64,000 nt of DNA from Okapia johnstoni (Eukaryota; Chordata; Mammalia; Artiodactyla; Giraffidae): NCBI GenBank assembly GCA_024291935.2, contig CM044314.1:29548001-29612000 (forward strand), in the 5' to 3' direction. Positions 1 through 10,456 of this stretch are shown here, one piece after another. The position numbers and the translations under genes are program-made. How positions within the stretch are numbered: the first letter of the stretch is position 1; each line of letters starts with the position of its first letter. A model generated the notes under the pieces. The model searched no databases and was not told the origin of the DNA. It was given only the letters and a program-made list of their open reading frames with translations.

Positions 1-350
1 TTCTGTTATGACACATTGCAGGGTTGTTTTGAGACCTAAATGAGATCACACTCCCATACAGTGGCTCTGAAGGCTGGGAAGGCCCAGTGCACAGCAGAGT
101 TCGGCGTACAGCTGGGTTCCAGTTCAGACCACAAAGGAATAGTAAAAACTGAACTCACAGTGAATTTCTCTCAAATCCACACTATTAAAAGTGTTTGTTG
201 TAAACTGAGTATTTTAATTAAAATACTTCCTATCACCTCTTTACAGATAAATGAATGATTTCATTGTCTGTTAGAAATAATTTCCTGCTAACAAATTAAT
301 TAGACCACCAAGCTTCATGCTTCAAGCCTGAGAGTTATTTTATTGATTTA
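1..350. other. Single-copy-looking DNA, nothing recognised
   Basis: I see no repeat, exon-like frame or regulatory signal that I can defend. The only open frame, at 40-258, is short, has no recognisable protein features and is probably chance. Confidence 0.5.
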
Positions 351-360
351 CCACATCACT

Positions 361-589
361 GCTGCTGCTGCTGCTAAGTCGCTTTGTCCGACTCTGTGGG
401 ACCCCATAGATGGCAGCCCACCAGGCTCCGCTGTCCCTGGGATTTTCCAGGCAAGAACACTGGAGTGGGTTGCCATTTCCTTCTCCAACGCATGAAAGGG
501 AAAAGTGAAAGTGAAGTCTCTCAGTCGTGTTCGACTCTTCGCAACCCCATGGACTGCAGCCTACCAGGCTCCTCCGTCAATGGGATTTT
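361..589 (-). mobile_element. Bov-A2 dimeric SINE
   Basis: Read on the minus strand this is a two-unit Bov-A SINE. The (GCAGCA)n-type tail lies at 361-375 and the two units are joined by the typical GTGAAAGTGAAG linker near 500-515. A perfect 10-bp target-site duplication, CCACATCACT, flanks it at 351-360 and 590-599, so both ends are fixed. Bov-A2 is a ruminant-specific non-coding SINE that uses LINE machinery supplied in trans and shares its 3' part with BovB. Confidence 0.93.
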
Positions 590-599
590 CCACATCACT

Positions 600-1606
600 A
601 AACCCACTCAATATGACACCTAAAGTATATGCATGTATATGAATTTATGTGTGTGCACACATATTTTTTGTTTCAAATCTGTATCCCTTATCTTAGGAGA
701 TCATTACTTCACTCCCAAAATGCTGCAAAGGTGTCTTAGTTGCTCATTCTGTCTGCCCGAAAATCCATCATTCCCTACAGTTGCTCCGAAACTGAACATT
801 CCACTTGATTTGGTGGTAATGTACCTTCTTTAATTACGAAAAGACATACAATAGAGACTAGCAGTATAATTATAAGAAAGGAAAAGGAAAATTATCATTT
901 ATTCCAGGTGCTATGGAATTATCATTTATTCCAGGTGCTGGGTGTACCTAGACATCCAGGAGAATTAGCTAAAACATTACTGGCACTAGTAGGAAAATTT
1001 GGTAACATTGCTTACTATCCAATAAATACCAGAAGGACTACAGTTACCCAACCTACCTAAAAAACATTTGAAACAAATGGGAAACAGAAGGTCTTTAGGG
1101 GTATCAGAGAGGTTCTCAGTACTGTCCCTTTGGGCTCCAAAGCATTCTAATTGTGACCATGGACTCATTAAGTCTCTTGTGGAAAACATTCCTCAGTTCC
1201 TATTCTCTCTTCTCTAGCTGGGGAGGCCCTGATCCAGCTCCAAGGTCAAGGTGAGACCATGACGTCTTACTCATTGTGATACCTTGAGAAAAGCAACTTA
1301 AAAATAAAAATAGTGTATAGAGATGCTTTCCTGCCTCCTTCCTAAGAATACATTTTTCTTTCTTATCCATGAAGCAATGTGAGCATCTTAGGACTAGATC
1401 TTAACAGCATATGCAGACCCTGGTTCTGCACATATCTACATACCTTCCTCTCAGCATGGTTTTTCCTGAACAAGAAGATGGTCTGCCCTCAAGGAGCATT
1501 TAGGTCTCCACCTCCTGCCAGATAACAACACCTGCAGTGTTTAAGAAAAGATTGTTTTCAGTTTCTACCTATCAAGTTCACAAAAATTTAAAGTTTTGGC
1601 ATCCCC
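600..1606. other. Single-copy-looking DNA with a short tandem duplication
   Basis: No gene or known repeat is recognised. The one local structure is a 22-bp unit starting ATTATCATTT that occurs at 891-912 and again at 918-939, a tandem duplication with a 27-bp period. Confidence 0.5.
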
Positions 1607-1620
1607 CAATACTGCAGGAG

Positions 1621-2213
1621 TTGTTATTATTGTTGTTGTTCAGTCTCTCAGTTGTGTTCAACTCTTTGCAACCCCATGGACTGCAGCACACCAGGCTTCC
1701 TTGTCCTTCACTATCTCCCAGAGTTTGCCCAAACTCATGTCCATTGATTTGATGATGCCATACAACCATCTTATCCTCTGTTACCCCCTTCTCCTTTTGC
1801 CTTCAATATTTCCCAGTATCAGGGTCTTTTCCAGTGAATCAGCTCTTCACACCAGGTGGCCAAAGTACTGGGGCTTCAGCTTCAGTATCAGTCCTTCCAA
1901 TGAATATTCAGGGTTGATTTCCTATAGGATTGACTGGTTTGATTTCCTTGTTGTCCAAGGGACACTCAAGAGCCTTCTCCAGCACCACAGTTTGAAAGCA
2001 TCAATTCTTTAGCACTGTCTTTTTTATGGTTCAACTTTCACATCTGTACATGACTACTGGAAAAACCATAGCTTTGACTATATGGACCTTTGTCAGTAAA
2101 GTGATGTCTCTGCATTTTAATACACTGTCTAGGTTTGTCATAGCTTTCATTCCCAGGAGCCAGTGTCTTTTAATTTCATGGCTGCAGCCATTGTCTGCAG
2201 TGATTTTGGAGCC
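1621..2213 (-). mobile_element. BovB LINE, 5'-truncated 3' end
   Basis: The minus strand carries the last ~590 nt of BovB, an RTE-clade non-LTR retrotransposon: the C-terminal part of the reverse-transcriptase ORF and the short 3' end, with a CAA-rich tail at the left edge. Imperfect direct repeats flank it: CAATACTGCAGGAG at 1607-1620 and CAATATTGCCGGAG at 2214-2227 (12 of 14 identical). They look like a diverged target-site duplication. The coding frame is broken. The plus-strand frame at 1596-2012 is its antisense shadow. Confidence 0.92.
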
Positions 2214-2267
2214 CAATATTGCCGGAGGGGCTTCCTCAAAGATTAAGTCTTCAGTTTGTCTGCAATG

Positions 2268-2445
2268 ACCTGGCTTGAGGCACACTTAAGCTGGGACCTT
2301 GAAGACCAGCAGGAGTTCACCCAGGAGGAGGAGAGGAGGGGATGGAGAATGGTCTTGGCAGAGAAAACACGAGACAAGAAGGAGAACTCACTAGCAGGGA
2401 GGCACAGTGACTGGAACCTGCTGATTGAAAGTGACAAGGTATAGA
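2268..2445 (+). repeat. Probable L2 LINE 3' fragment
   Basis: The order of phrases (acctgaag, ccaggaggagtt-like, a GGAGAGGAGGGGA tract, then a gcagagaaaac tract) resembles the 3' end of mammalian L2. Divergence is high and I have no alignment, so the family call is tentative. It directly follows the BovB insertion at 1621-2213. Confidence 0.45.
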
Positions 2446-2990
2446 TTAAAGATAGAAGTGATAGGTCCAGATCACAGAGGTCAAAAAGGACACTAAACTA
2501 TCACTTCCCTTCATCAGACTTGCTTCCTATACTGTACATTGTAGATTGACAGGAAGTCTTCAATGAGAAAATGTTCTTTTCGTGTCTAATTTGCATAATG
2601 TCTTTCTTGTCTCTGTTATTCCCCTCAACAGGAACATAGGTAATGATGGTGACAGCTACTAAGAAACCAAGAAAAATCCCATCCACCACAAACCCTATTC
2701 TTTCAAATCCTGGAATTCATAGCTCCTGCCATTAGCGCAAAACTGTACAGGCAGCCAGAGTCAGAAAGCTGGCATAAACTAGTGAGTTCTCAATCCTTCC
2801 ACCAAATGGCTGGAGTTTTGTGGCTCCCCCTAAAGAATACAAACTTTTCTCTCCACAAGCTTTTCCTCATAAGGCCATTGACTATGGCCATTGATAGAGT
2901 TAGACTGCCCAGGTTCCAAGTTGGTGATATGCACCAAGATGCTTGATACATTAATCAATAATGTTAAATAGAAATTTTAATATAAGGCTA
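2446..2990. other. Single-copy-looking DNA
   Basis: No repeat or coding feature is recognised. Short frames here have no protein family features. Confidence 0.45.
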
Positions 2991-3119
2991 TTCATTTCAG
3001 CAATATACAAACATTTTTAATAGGAAGCCATCTGAATGTCAGATGGGAGGCAGGTTTTTTAAAATTCTATTTTTTTAGGGAAGTCACAGAATGAAAAACT
3101 AACAATCTTATGCTTTAAT

Positions 3120-3362
3120 ATTTAACAATATGGAGAAATTCTCAACATGCATCAAGTGAAAACCTGAGTATCAAACAGTATATTAATTGCAATTTCTATT
3201 TTATGGCATACATATGATGAATACATAGAACTCAGAAGTCAATACTTTAAAATATTAACATTAACTTTCTCTGAAAGATATGGCTTTGGGTGGTTTGCTT
3301 TTCTTGTCACTCTTTTCTGTTTTCTTCCAAGTGTTAAAAAATGTAATACTGTTACAGTTAGA
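3120..3362 (+). repeat. Possible L1ME-type LINE-1 3' end
   Basis: AT-rich sequence running from 'caatatggagaaattctcaa' through 'taacattaactttctctgaa' to a 'tttcttccaagtgtt' end follows the order of an old L1ME 3' end: the ORF2 terminus, then the 'wiggle' region, then the terminal T-rich stretch. It is heavily diverged and has no detectable target duplication. The same type of 3' end is clearer at 57085-57720. Confidence 0.4.
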
Positions 3363-3365
3363 AAA

Positions 3366-6118
3366 AAAGACCAAAAATATTCAGAAGAGCCTGTGTTTTA
3401 CATGGCAAACACATTTTCCTGACTGGATGTGCATCTGAATCACATGGCGGTCTTTGTGCAAATAAACAAAGATCTGATTTTTCCAGAATGTTCCAGAAAA
3501 ATGAAATATTTCTGTGAGAATTATCTGCCCATGTCTGTACTCAAGCAAGAAAATGCAGACACAAATACACATGCTTTTTCTGTTGTGCTGCCCTACAATA
3601 TTTGGGAGCTTGGCTCCAAGTCCAAAATTCCAGTTGCCTCCTCCAAATCTGGGAGCCTCTTGCGTCTGTGAAACGCAAGCTGCAGCTCCCTCGGGAGAGG
3701 ACACTCCTCAACTTCCTGCCTCATTGCAAAGAAAACTGCCCTTGTGTGTACATAGAAAGGGCTACATGCCATTAGTTCACTTCATTCACGAAATCCTCTC
3801 ACAGGCTGAATAGGAACAATAAAGCAACCCCAAAGCACACCCAGTCACAGCCCTAGGATGCCACATAAATCAGCTCAGGGCAAGCTGGACCAAGCCGGGT
3901 GAGTGCTGCCAAAGCAAAACAGCCCGTCTGGTGACCAAACATTTTTTGCCTATTAAGTGCATGTGTTGACTTTTGTGTGTGGACCTAGAGAGTCCAGTCA
4001 CCACAAACCCAAGGGTCAACAGCCACTTGGGAGCCTTTTTTGCACTGAACAAGTGCTGCGTTAACTAAAACCAGGATTTGAACAGCTCAGCATCCTACTA
4101 GAAGCTACTTTTTGACATTGTATGAACACGTGTGCTTATCTGGAAAGGAGGTTGAAGGCCGTGACCCAGGTGAACTTGTTAATAACACCCCTTTCACTCT
4201 CAGACTTATCTCAGTCTGTGGATGTATCATGTGGTCACCTAACTTCAAGGTCAAAGTGATTGCACTTTGGCTAAGGGAGCATCAGGAAGGAGAATGGTTA
4301 GTAACTCTCCCCAACAGTCACGAAGCAGTAACCAAACAGCACCCTTCACTTGGCAGACAGCAAAAACAACTGCCATCCTTTCTTCTCACCCCTCTCCACT
4401 GACTGTATATATTTTTAACTCTTTCGGTTTCTTTAATATCCATCATTGTCTGAGCAGCTCAGGGCAGTAACTGTATGTCAATTTTCACTTTGCAGCATGC
4501 ACTCTTTATTCCCAAATTACCCCAGTAACCCAAATAAGAAAGGAGAAAACGCACAAGAATTACTATGGCCATCTGGAATGCATAATGTGGAAAGATCTGC
4601 AATACATTACATGGTCTGAAAAGTGGCTGGTCGAGTTCCAGAGAGTTAAGACAGACTTCAAAGTCTGGCTGTACATCAGTGAAACTGCTGATCAGCTCCG
4701 ATATTTAAAGTGGGTGTAGATGAATGAATTTATTACAGTTTTTATCTCCTGGGCTCAGATGGGAAAATGGAATCATAGTCAGGTTTTCCTTTAATTTCAT
4801 GCTGAATTTTTTTTTCTTAGATTATCTTTTTCTCCTCCTTAATACTGTACTCTGTCTTGATTTTTCTTTCTCAATGGAAACATCCCTTCTTTATCTCTAC
4901 TGTGAACCTGAAAACCGACTCATTTGTATGACAACTTAACTCCAGAGACTGGTGATCTGATCATGAGATGCCGTGCACAAAGTGTCTCAATTAAAAATCT
5001 AAGTAACTTCATAGTCTTTATTCTTTCTCTCCCTGATGGAGTAAGTCAATAGCTGGGATGTGAACTCAGCTGCATGGAAATTATTTCTAAAATTGAATTG
5101 GGGTGATATCTAGTTGTATTTCCTGACAAGAAATACTTTATGAGTAAAACCTGGTCTCAATAAATATTTGGAAACACTTAATTTTAGGACTGCTGTCAGA
5201 AACTCCCTTTAGGAAGGGATGAAAGACTAGTTCTTTGGTCAACAGCCTGAAAATCCCCTTGAGAAACAAGCATCTTCTCATCTCTGCCAACTGGATTGCT
5301 TTTATCTCCATAGAAATTTATCTTGACCCTTAAAAGAACCTCAACAAATAGAATCTTAGGCCAACTCCATAGCAAATGCCTGCACGTCTCCATCCTCAAG
5401 AGCTCTTAGGGTTACTTTTCTAAACTCTAAACACAATTCATTAGCTAAGAAGAAGCATTGCTTTGGATCTTTTATGGACTGAGAAGAAAAGAATTGTTTT
5501 TCACACACACACAAAGGAAAGAAGCACACCAAGAAGGGAAAGGTAATGTCTCATGATAGTCTACAATGACTTCTCTACTATGACAAATATGCATTGGAAA
5601 TTTCTCAGATTTCTACAATAATTAGAGGAATAAAACATAACTGGAGTTCCTCCAAAATGTTTAGGACTAGCTCAGGACAAGATGATAGAATAGGGTTTCA
5701 CTTCCAGTTTCCTCTCAAGCTCCTGGCCCCTTTTTCACTTTCAGGGAGCTCTTTCTCTACCTCTCTCCCCCAGGAATCAAAGAACAAGATATTAATCCTT
5801 TAATGAGTTGACCCTCTGAAAAGCCATTTGAATTTTAAACGAGAGTTGGCACATGGACTGTATTTAACCCAAGGGGATGAATTTCTCATAGTAGGACATG
5901 AAAAAGGAAAATTGTGGGGGCATGGGGGGTCTTCGACACTCTTCAAACTGTATCATGACAGCTTTGCTATAATCAAAGGAGGATGTTAGCTAGAGTTCTG
6001 GAGATCAGTGAGCTGTTTGGATCCTTTTAGAAGAAAAACATAACTGAATATGATTTCTCACCATATGCTATATTCCCAGCTCAGTTATAATACTTAAAAA
6101 TAGCTGACAGGTGCTCTT
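3366..6118. other. Long single-copy-looking interval without a gene
   Basis: I find no convincing exon, repeat or RNA gene. All open frames are under 110 codons with no recognisable motif, and overlapping frames on both strands at 3381-3813 argue against real coding. Only short simple tracts occur, such as a CA run near 5504-5515. Confidence 0.5.
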
Positions 6119-6119
6119 T

Positions 6120-6464
6120 ATTGGTTTCCTTAAGGCTGTCATAACAAAGTGCCACAAACCGGATGGCTTAAAGCAGCAGGAATTAGTTACCTCACAGTTC
6201 TGAAGGCCAGAAGACTGAATTCCAGGTATGGGTAAGGCCATGTTTCCCCAAAAACCTTACAGAGTTGTCTTTGCCACTTGCAGCCCTGGGTTTTCCTTGG
6301 CTCATAGTAGCATAATTCCAACTTCTGCCTCTCATCACATGATTCATGCCACAATTCTCTGCATCTTCTTTCCTCTGTGTGTGTCTCTGTGTCCAAGTTT
6401 CCCCTTTTCATAAGGACACCAGTAATCATGGTTGAGGGCATGATCTCATCTGAACTTGAGTATA
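6120..6464 (-). mobile_element. MLT1-type LTR (ERVL-MaLR), first half
   Basis: The antisense order is typical of MLT1: 'gctgtcataacaaagtgcca' near 6137, 'cacagttctgaaggccagaag' near 6193, the 'ctctgtgtgtgtctctgtgt' tract near 6373, then 'ataaggacaccagtaatcat' near 6410. It stops abruptly at a Tigger-like element and resumes at 6666. It is a solitary LTR of an ancient mammalian endogenous retrovirus-like element. No internal viral genes are present. Confidence 0.8.
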
Positions 6465-6665
6465 CAGTCACATCTCGATATCTGTGAGGGATTTGTTCTG
6501 GGACCTACGTGGATACCAAAATCCAGGGATGCTCAAGTCCCTACAGTTGAGCTCCCCTATCTGTGGATCTGCATCTTCAGATTCAACCCACCATACCCGG
6601 GGTCATACTTTCCATCTGCAGTTGGTTAGATGGGTGGATGGGGTACCTGCAGAGGAGGGCTGGAT
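6465..6665 (+). mobile_element. MER2/Tigger-like DNA transposon nested in the MLT1 LTR
   Basis: It starts after a TA with CAGTCACATCTCGATATC, like the MER2 terminal repeat (CAGTTGTCCCTTGGTATC). The MER2 phrases 'ggataccaaaatccagggat' and 'gctcaagtcccta' follow, and it ends with the complementary terminus 'gaggagggctg'. It is about 200 bp, non-coding and internally deleted. MER2 is a non-autonomous Tc1/mariner (Tigger) family mobilised by a pogo-like transposase. The LTR sequence on either side is continuous, so this is a later insertion into it. Confidence 0.8.
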
Positions 6666-6771
6666 GTGCTCTCAAAGATCCTATTGACTAAATGAAGTCA
6701 TGTTCACAGGTACTAAGGGATAGTTAGGACTTCAATATATTTTTTGACAGTGGCACAATTCAACACATACC
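6666..6771 (-). mobile_element. MLT1-type LTR, second half
   Basis: This is the continuation of the LTR at 6120-6464. 'ctctcaaagatcctattgac', 'caggtactaagggatagtta' and 'ggacttcaatatat' match, in antisense, the 5' third of MLT1, and it ends near 'caacacatac', close to the LTR's TG end. Without the transposon the LTR would be about 450 bp, roughly full length. Confidence 0.75.
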
Positions 6772-7374
6772 ATGCTCCTAGACCAGAATAACTGAAGAAG
6801 AACTACAACTGGGAACATTTTCTATAGGCAGCCCTTAGCTCCTCCTTATTGGAAAGAAGTGATTCAACCTTGAAAAGCCTAGGACAAATGCCATGACAAT
6901 TCTAGACACCCTAGATAGCTCTTGACTGGTGAGATGACAGATCACTTCATGTCTTCCATATCTTCATGCCTCAGTCTTCAAGTATGTAAATCAGGGACTG
7001 TGAAACTTATCTGCCCTCCTTCCACAGAAGAGAGAGAACTGCTTAATATCCTGAATAACCAGCACATCCTAGCGGCAAACATTTGGCTGCTCCCCCTGTG
7101 AAACCTTTCCAGTTACTTCCACCTCATTCTTCAACTATTCTCTTAGGAAAAGAGACCCTGAAGAACTTGTATTTGGACTCTGTTGGGAATGAGAGAGTAT
7201 CCAGAAAGTAAGAAAGAGTATCTGTTTTCTCCCCTGACCCACAGACTTGTTGATTCCCCATCTAACTCAATACTTCCACTTGGCTAATTTCACAAAGTAC
7301 ATTTCCCTCTGCTCTGTAACTGACAAATCTCTATGATATTCTGATTTTTTTTCACTCTTTGCATGTTCTAGAAA
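6772..7374. other. Single-copy-looking DNA
   Basis: No gene or interspersed repeat recognised. Confidence 0.5.
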
Positions 7375-7385
7375 TTATTTAGCAT

Positions 7386-7607
7386 GTGTGTGCACTAAGT
7401 CACGTCAGTCATGTCTGACTCTTTGTGACGCTATGGACTGTAGCCTGACAGACTCCTCTGTCCATGAGATTCTCCAGGCAAGAATACTGGCGTGGGTTGC
7501 CATGCTCTCTTCCAAGGGATCTTCCCCACCCATGGATCAAACCCAAGTCTCTTATGTCTCCTGTACTGGCTAGTGGTCCTTTACCACTAGTGCCACCTGG
7601 GAAGCTC
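7386..7607 (-). mobile_element. Bov-tA SINE
   Basis: On the minus strand it has the tRNA-Glu-derived head ('gcttcccaggtggcactagt') at the right end and the Bov-A-like body and 3' tail at the left. A perfect 11-bp target duplication, TTATTTAGCAT, sits at 7375-7385 and 7608-7618. It is the standard pecoran SINE, normally about 210-220 bp, and this copy is full length. Confidence 0.95.
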
Positions 7608-7972
7608 TTATTTAGCATAGCAGATACCAAATATGATATGATTTTAGGGCTAAAATCTGAAATATGCCCCCAGTTTCCACCCAAAAAAATCCTCCCCAGT
7701 GTCCTGAATCTTAAGACCTGAGACTGCCCTGGAAGAGAATCCATCCTGTCCAGCTTAGGTACTCATCATGGTTCCCTGTGGCACACAGATCAGAGTGTCA
7801 GCTTGATATTCACGGCCCTCAATCACACAATCCATACCTAACCTTCCTGCCACTGTCTTTCTTTACATTGTCTCATATTCTCTATGTGTTGTAATGCAGA
7901 TTATTCATCTTTCCTATTCCATACACATTTGTCCCCTTCTTTTACTAAATGGTATTTAAGGCATTCCACTCG

Positions 7973-8034
7973 CTGGCGCGCTGCAGTCCATGGGGTCACA
8001 AAGAGTCAGACATGATTGAGCGACTGAACAACAA
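7973..8034 (+). mobile_element. Short BovB/Bov-A 3'-end stub
   Basis: About 60 bp match only the last bases shared by BovB and Bov-A ('gctgcagtccatggggtcac', 'aaagagtcagacatg', 'gagcgactgaacaacaac'), ending in a CAA-type tail. It is either a severely 5'-truncated BovB insertion or a remnant of a larger SINE. No clear flanking duplication is visible. Confidence 0.75.
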
Positions 8035-8100
8035 CTTGCTGGGAATCCCTCTAGCCATAACACCTATTTAAATTTTGCATATTTAAACCCTTTAAGGTGG

Positions 8101-8150
8101 GCTTCTTCAGTGGCTCAGAGGTAAAGAATCCCCCTGCAATGCAGGAGCCA
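8101..8150 (+). mobile_element. Bov-tA SINE head fragment
   Basis: Only the tRNA-Glu-derived head is present ('gcttcttcagtggctcagag' then 'gtaaagaatccccctgcaatg'). The Bov-A-like body is missing. Retrotransposition usually truncates the 5' side, so losing the 3' part points to a later deletion. Confidence 0.75.
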
Positions 8151-8535
8151 AAGTGTGTGGCTCATTCTGCTGCCTCTGAACTTTGACCAAGGTAGATTCA
8201 GAACAAAAATCTTGCAAAATAAACACTTTTTTTTTCTTTCAGTAACTACGTTTTGGTATCTCTCATCAGGCCCCTGAATCGCCCTTCTTTCTAACAAATT
8301 TTTACCCAAAGAGCTCTCACCCAGTAAGTGGTTTCTTCCTATTTGAGAAGTTCTCCATTTCACTCTCACACTGTTCTTGATTTCTGCACAATTTCCATCT
8401 TGTGGCTAAAGTCCTGCTAATAGAAAGGGAACTTTCCTGTGCATCTGCACTCAATCTTTAGGACAAGTTTCACATCATATTATGTCCTATAGGAACTTAA
8501 ACAAATAGAGATTCAGAGTCCTCCCTGTAGTCCCT

Positions 8536-8816
8536 GGAGAAGGCAATGGCAACCCACTCCAGTACTCTTGCCTGGAAAATCCCATGGACAGAGGAGCCTG
8601 GTAGGCTGCGGTCCATGGGGTCGCGAAGAGTCAGACACGACTGAGCGACTTCACTTTCACTTTTCACTTTCATGCATTGGAGAAGGAAATGGCAATCCAC
8701 TCCAGTGTTCTTGCCTGGAGAATCCCAGGGACAGGGGAGCCTGGTGGGCTGCCGTCTATGGGGTCACACAGAGTTGGACATGACTGAAGCGACTTAGCAG
8801 CAGCAGCAGCAGCAGC
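8536..8816 (+). mobile_element. Bov-A2 dimeric SINE
   Basis: Two Bov-A units lie in plus orientation. The first starts GGAGAAGGCAATGGCA at 8536, the second near 8678 after the linker 'cttcactttcacttttcac', and the element ends in an (AGC)n tail at 8796-8816. The frames at 8497-8783 are repeat-derived and not genes. I could not find an unambiguous target duplication. Confidence 0.93.
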
Positions 8817-9650
8817 TGTGGCCCAAATTATCTGGTGGTATATAATTCACATGCATTTGCTTTCAAAACCACCAGCTTCCAGGTCCAAGGGAAAGTCACA
8901 TTACCACACAGAGTAACCTTGTGGAAGCACCAAGGACTTCCGAATGACAGTACCAAGTGATGACAAAACAATCCGCCTTCCAGCTGGCCAACTGATGACC
9001 CTTTCGAAGGCTTAGATCCCTGCATTTTATCTCATCCCAAGTAAATTCCTTTCCTAGCTGAGCATGTTCGAATACAGACATGGAAAGGAGTGACCATCTG
9101 ATCCAGATCCATACCATCAGATGACCTCCAAAATATCTAGAATTAATAGTTCAGTGGGAAAGGCATAGCACTTAGAGCCAGTCGCAGCTTTAGGGTCGGT
9201 CTGTGAGCCTCAGTGGCTCCATAGTAGGATGAGGAAGGTTCTTGATCCCACAGATCTGTGATTAGAAGGTGAGCAAATTGCCAAACATAGAGTCAAGGTC
9301 ATAGGAAGTGCTGAAATTATATTCTTCCCCCTTCATCCTACTGTTCCTGTTTCAGTTCTCATTGACTCTATCTGTAAGTAGGAATTCTACATCAGTGGAA
9401 ACATGTATCTTAGAATTTCACTCTTCTGATTAAAATGGATAGAGCAAACCCTCCTCATCCAAGACTCTCACATTTCATGCTGTTTCCCTCCAACCCATGA
9501 GCCCACTCTACAAACACCAAACCACCATTATTAATTTTCTCCCCCACTTCTCAGGCTTCTCACCACAACTTAGAGGGACAAAAGACTGAAGAAAAGATTT
9601 CCAACATAAAATACTGGCAAGGGACTTTTTTTAAAAATTAGCAGAGCTTT
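8817..9650. other. Mostly single-copy DNA, possible weak MIR at 9150-9290
   Basis: Nothing is certain. 9150-9290 has a MIR-like order ('agcacttagagccag' ... 'agcctcagtggctccat' ... 'gatgagg') but the match is too weak for a separate call. Confidence 0.35.
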
Positions 9651-9652
9651 TC

Positions 9653-9845
9653 AATAGAGCATTCTATGATGATGGCAATGTTCTGTGTCTGCACTGTCCA
9701 GTGCAGTAGCCACTAGTCATATGTAGCTAGGGTGAATAAAGAACAGAGCTTTTAGTTTAATTCAATTTTAAAATTTTTATTTTTAAATTTAATTTTAATT
9801 AATGCAAATTAAACAGGCAGGGGGCTACCATACTGGATGCCAGAT
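9653..9845. mobile_element. hAT-type MER fragment, family uncertain
   Basis: The phrases 'attctatgatgatggcaatg', 'ctgcactgtccagtgcagta', 'gccactagtcatatgtagct' and, at the far side, 'gggctaccatactggatgcc' form a long imperfect inverted repeat around an AT-rich core. This is the pattern of a widespread non-autonomous mammalian hAT-Charlie family. A related copy lies at 55990-56215. The exact subfamily is not assigned. Confidence 0.6.
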
Positions 9846-9851
9846 ATAGAT

Positions 9852-10003
9852 CAATGCTTCTCAAGCTTCGGTGTACCTAACGTTCATGGGGATCCATGCA
9901 GGTTTTGATGTAGCAGGTCTGGGGTGGAACCTGAGATTCTGTCTTTCTAATACATAATGCTGATGCTGCCGGACCAGAGACCATACTCTGAGTAGCAAGG
10001 ATG
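9852..10003 (+). mobile_element. MER5-type hAT-Charlie element
   Basis: It begins CAATGCTTCTCAAGCTTCGGTG (MER5 terminus CAGTGGTTCTCAAACTTCGGTG) and contains 'gcaggtctggggtggaacct' and 'gatgctgatgctgccggacc', ending near 'ccatactctgag'. Its length of about 150 bp fits a MER5A/B-like non-autonomous element, non-coding and immobile. Confidence 0.8.
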
Positions 10004-10044
10004 TAGCCTATATTATGCAAAGAACAGGTTTTCAGCAAAAGAAA

Positions 10045-10456
10045 GCAACCTGAAAACAATGGAGAAAGGATATGAATAGGTAATTTACAAAAGAGAAGAG
10101 CCTAAATGTTATTCAGCATATGAAGATGTCCAAACTCACTAGTGATCAGTGATAACAAGAAAAAACACCATTGTGTCACTTAATAACTATAAGATTGGCA
10201 GTCGTTAGAAAGCTGGATGTCACCAAGTGTTGATGGGGATGTAAGAGTACAGGAGTGTCACATCCTGCTGATGGATAGATGGGCTGTCAGTCATTTTGGA
10301 AAGCAATCTCAAACAATTGACTTAAATGAAGTACTTGCATACTCATGACCCAGCCTTTAATTTCCTTAGTATGTATCCCAAACTTCTCATACAGGTTGTG
10401 TAAGAAGATTGTGACAAGAAAGCAGAGTCAAGTTAAACATTCATCACTGGGACAGT
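10045..10456 (+). mobile_element. Old LINE-1 (L1M) ORF2 end, left part
   Basis: A decayed L1 ORF2/3' region: 'gaataggtaatttacaaaag', 'catatgaagatgtccaaact', 'cactagtgatcagtgataac', then the 'tcatgacccagcctttaatt' site. It is cut by the BovB insertion at 10457 and continues from 12518. 10442-10456 is the left target duplication of that BovB. The frame is destroyed. Confidence 0.8.

Noticed and set aside
361..376. CTG/CAG trinucleotide microsatellites (also 8796-8816 and 41201-41216)
   Set aside because: They are the tails of Bov-A2 SINEs, not independent microsatellites.
6120..6771. A complete endogenous retrovirus
   Set aside because: Only a solitary MaLR LTR is present. No gag, pol or env-like sequence is seen next to it or next to 50600-51050.
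7386..7607. tRNA-Glu gene (this and the other Bov-tA and CHR heads)
   Set aside because: Only tRNA-derived SINE heads with degenerate folding potential; each is joined to a SINE body and flanked by target duplications.
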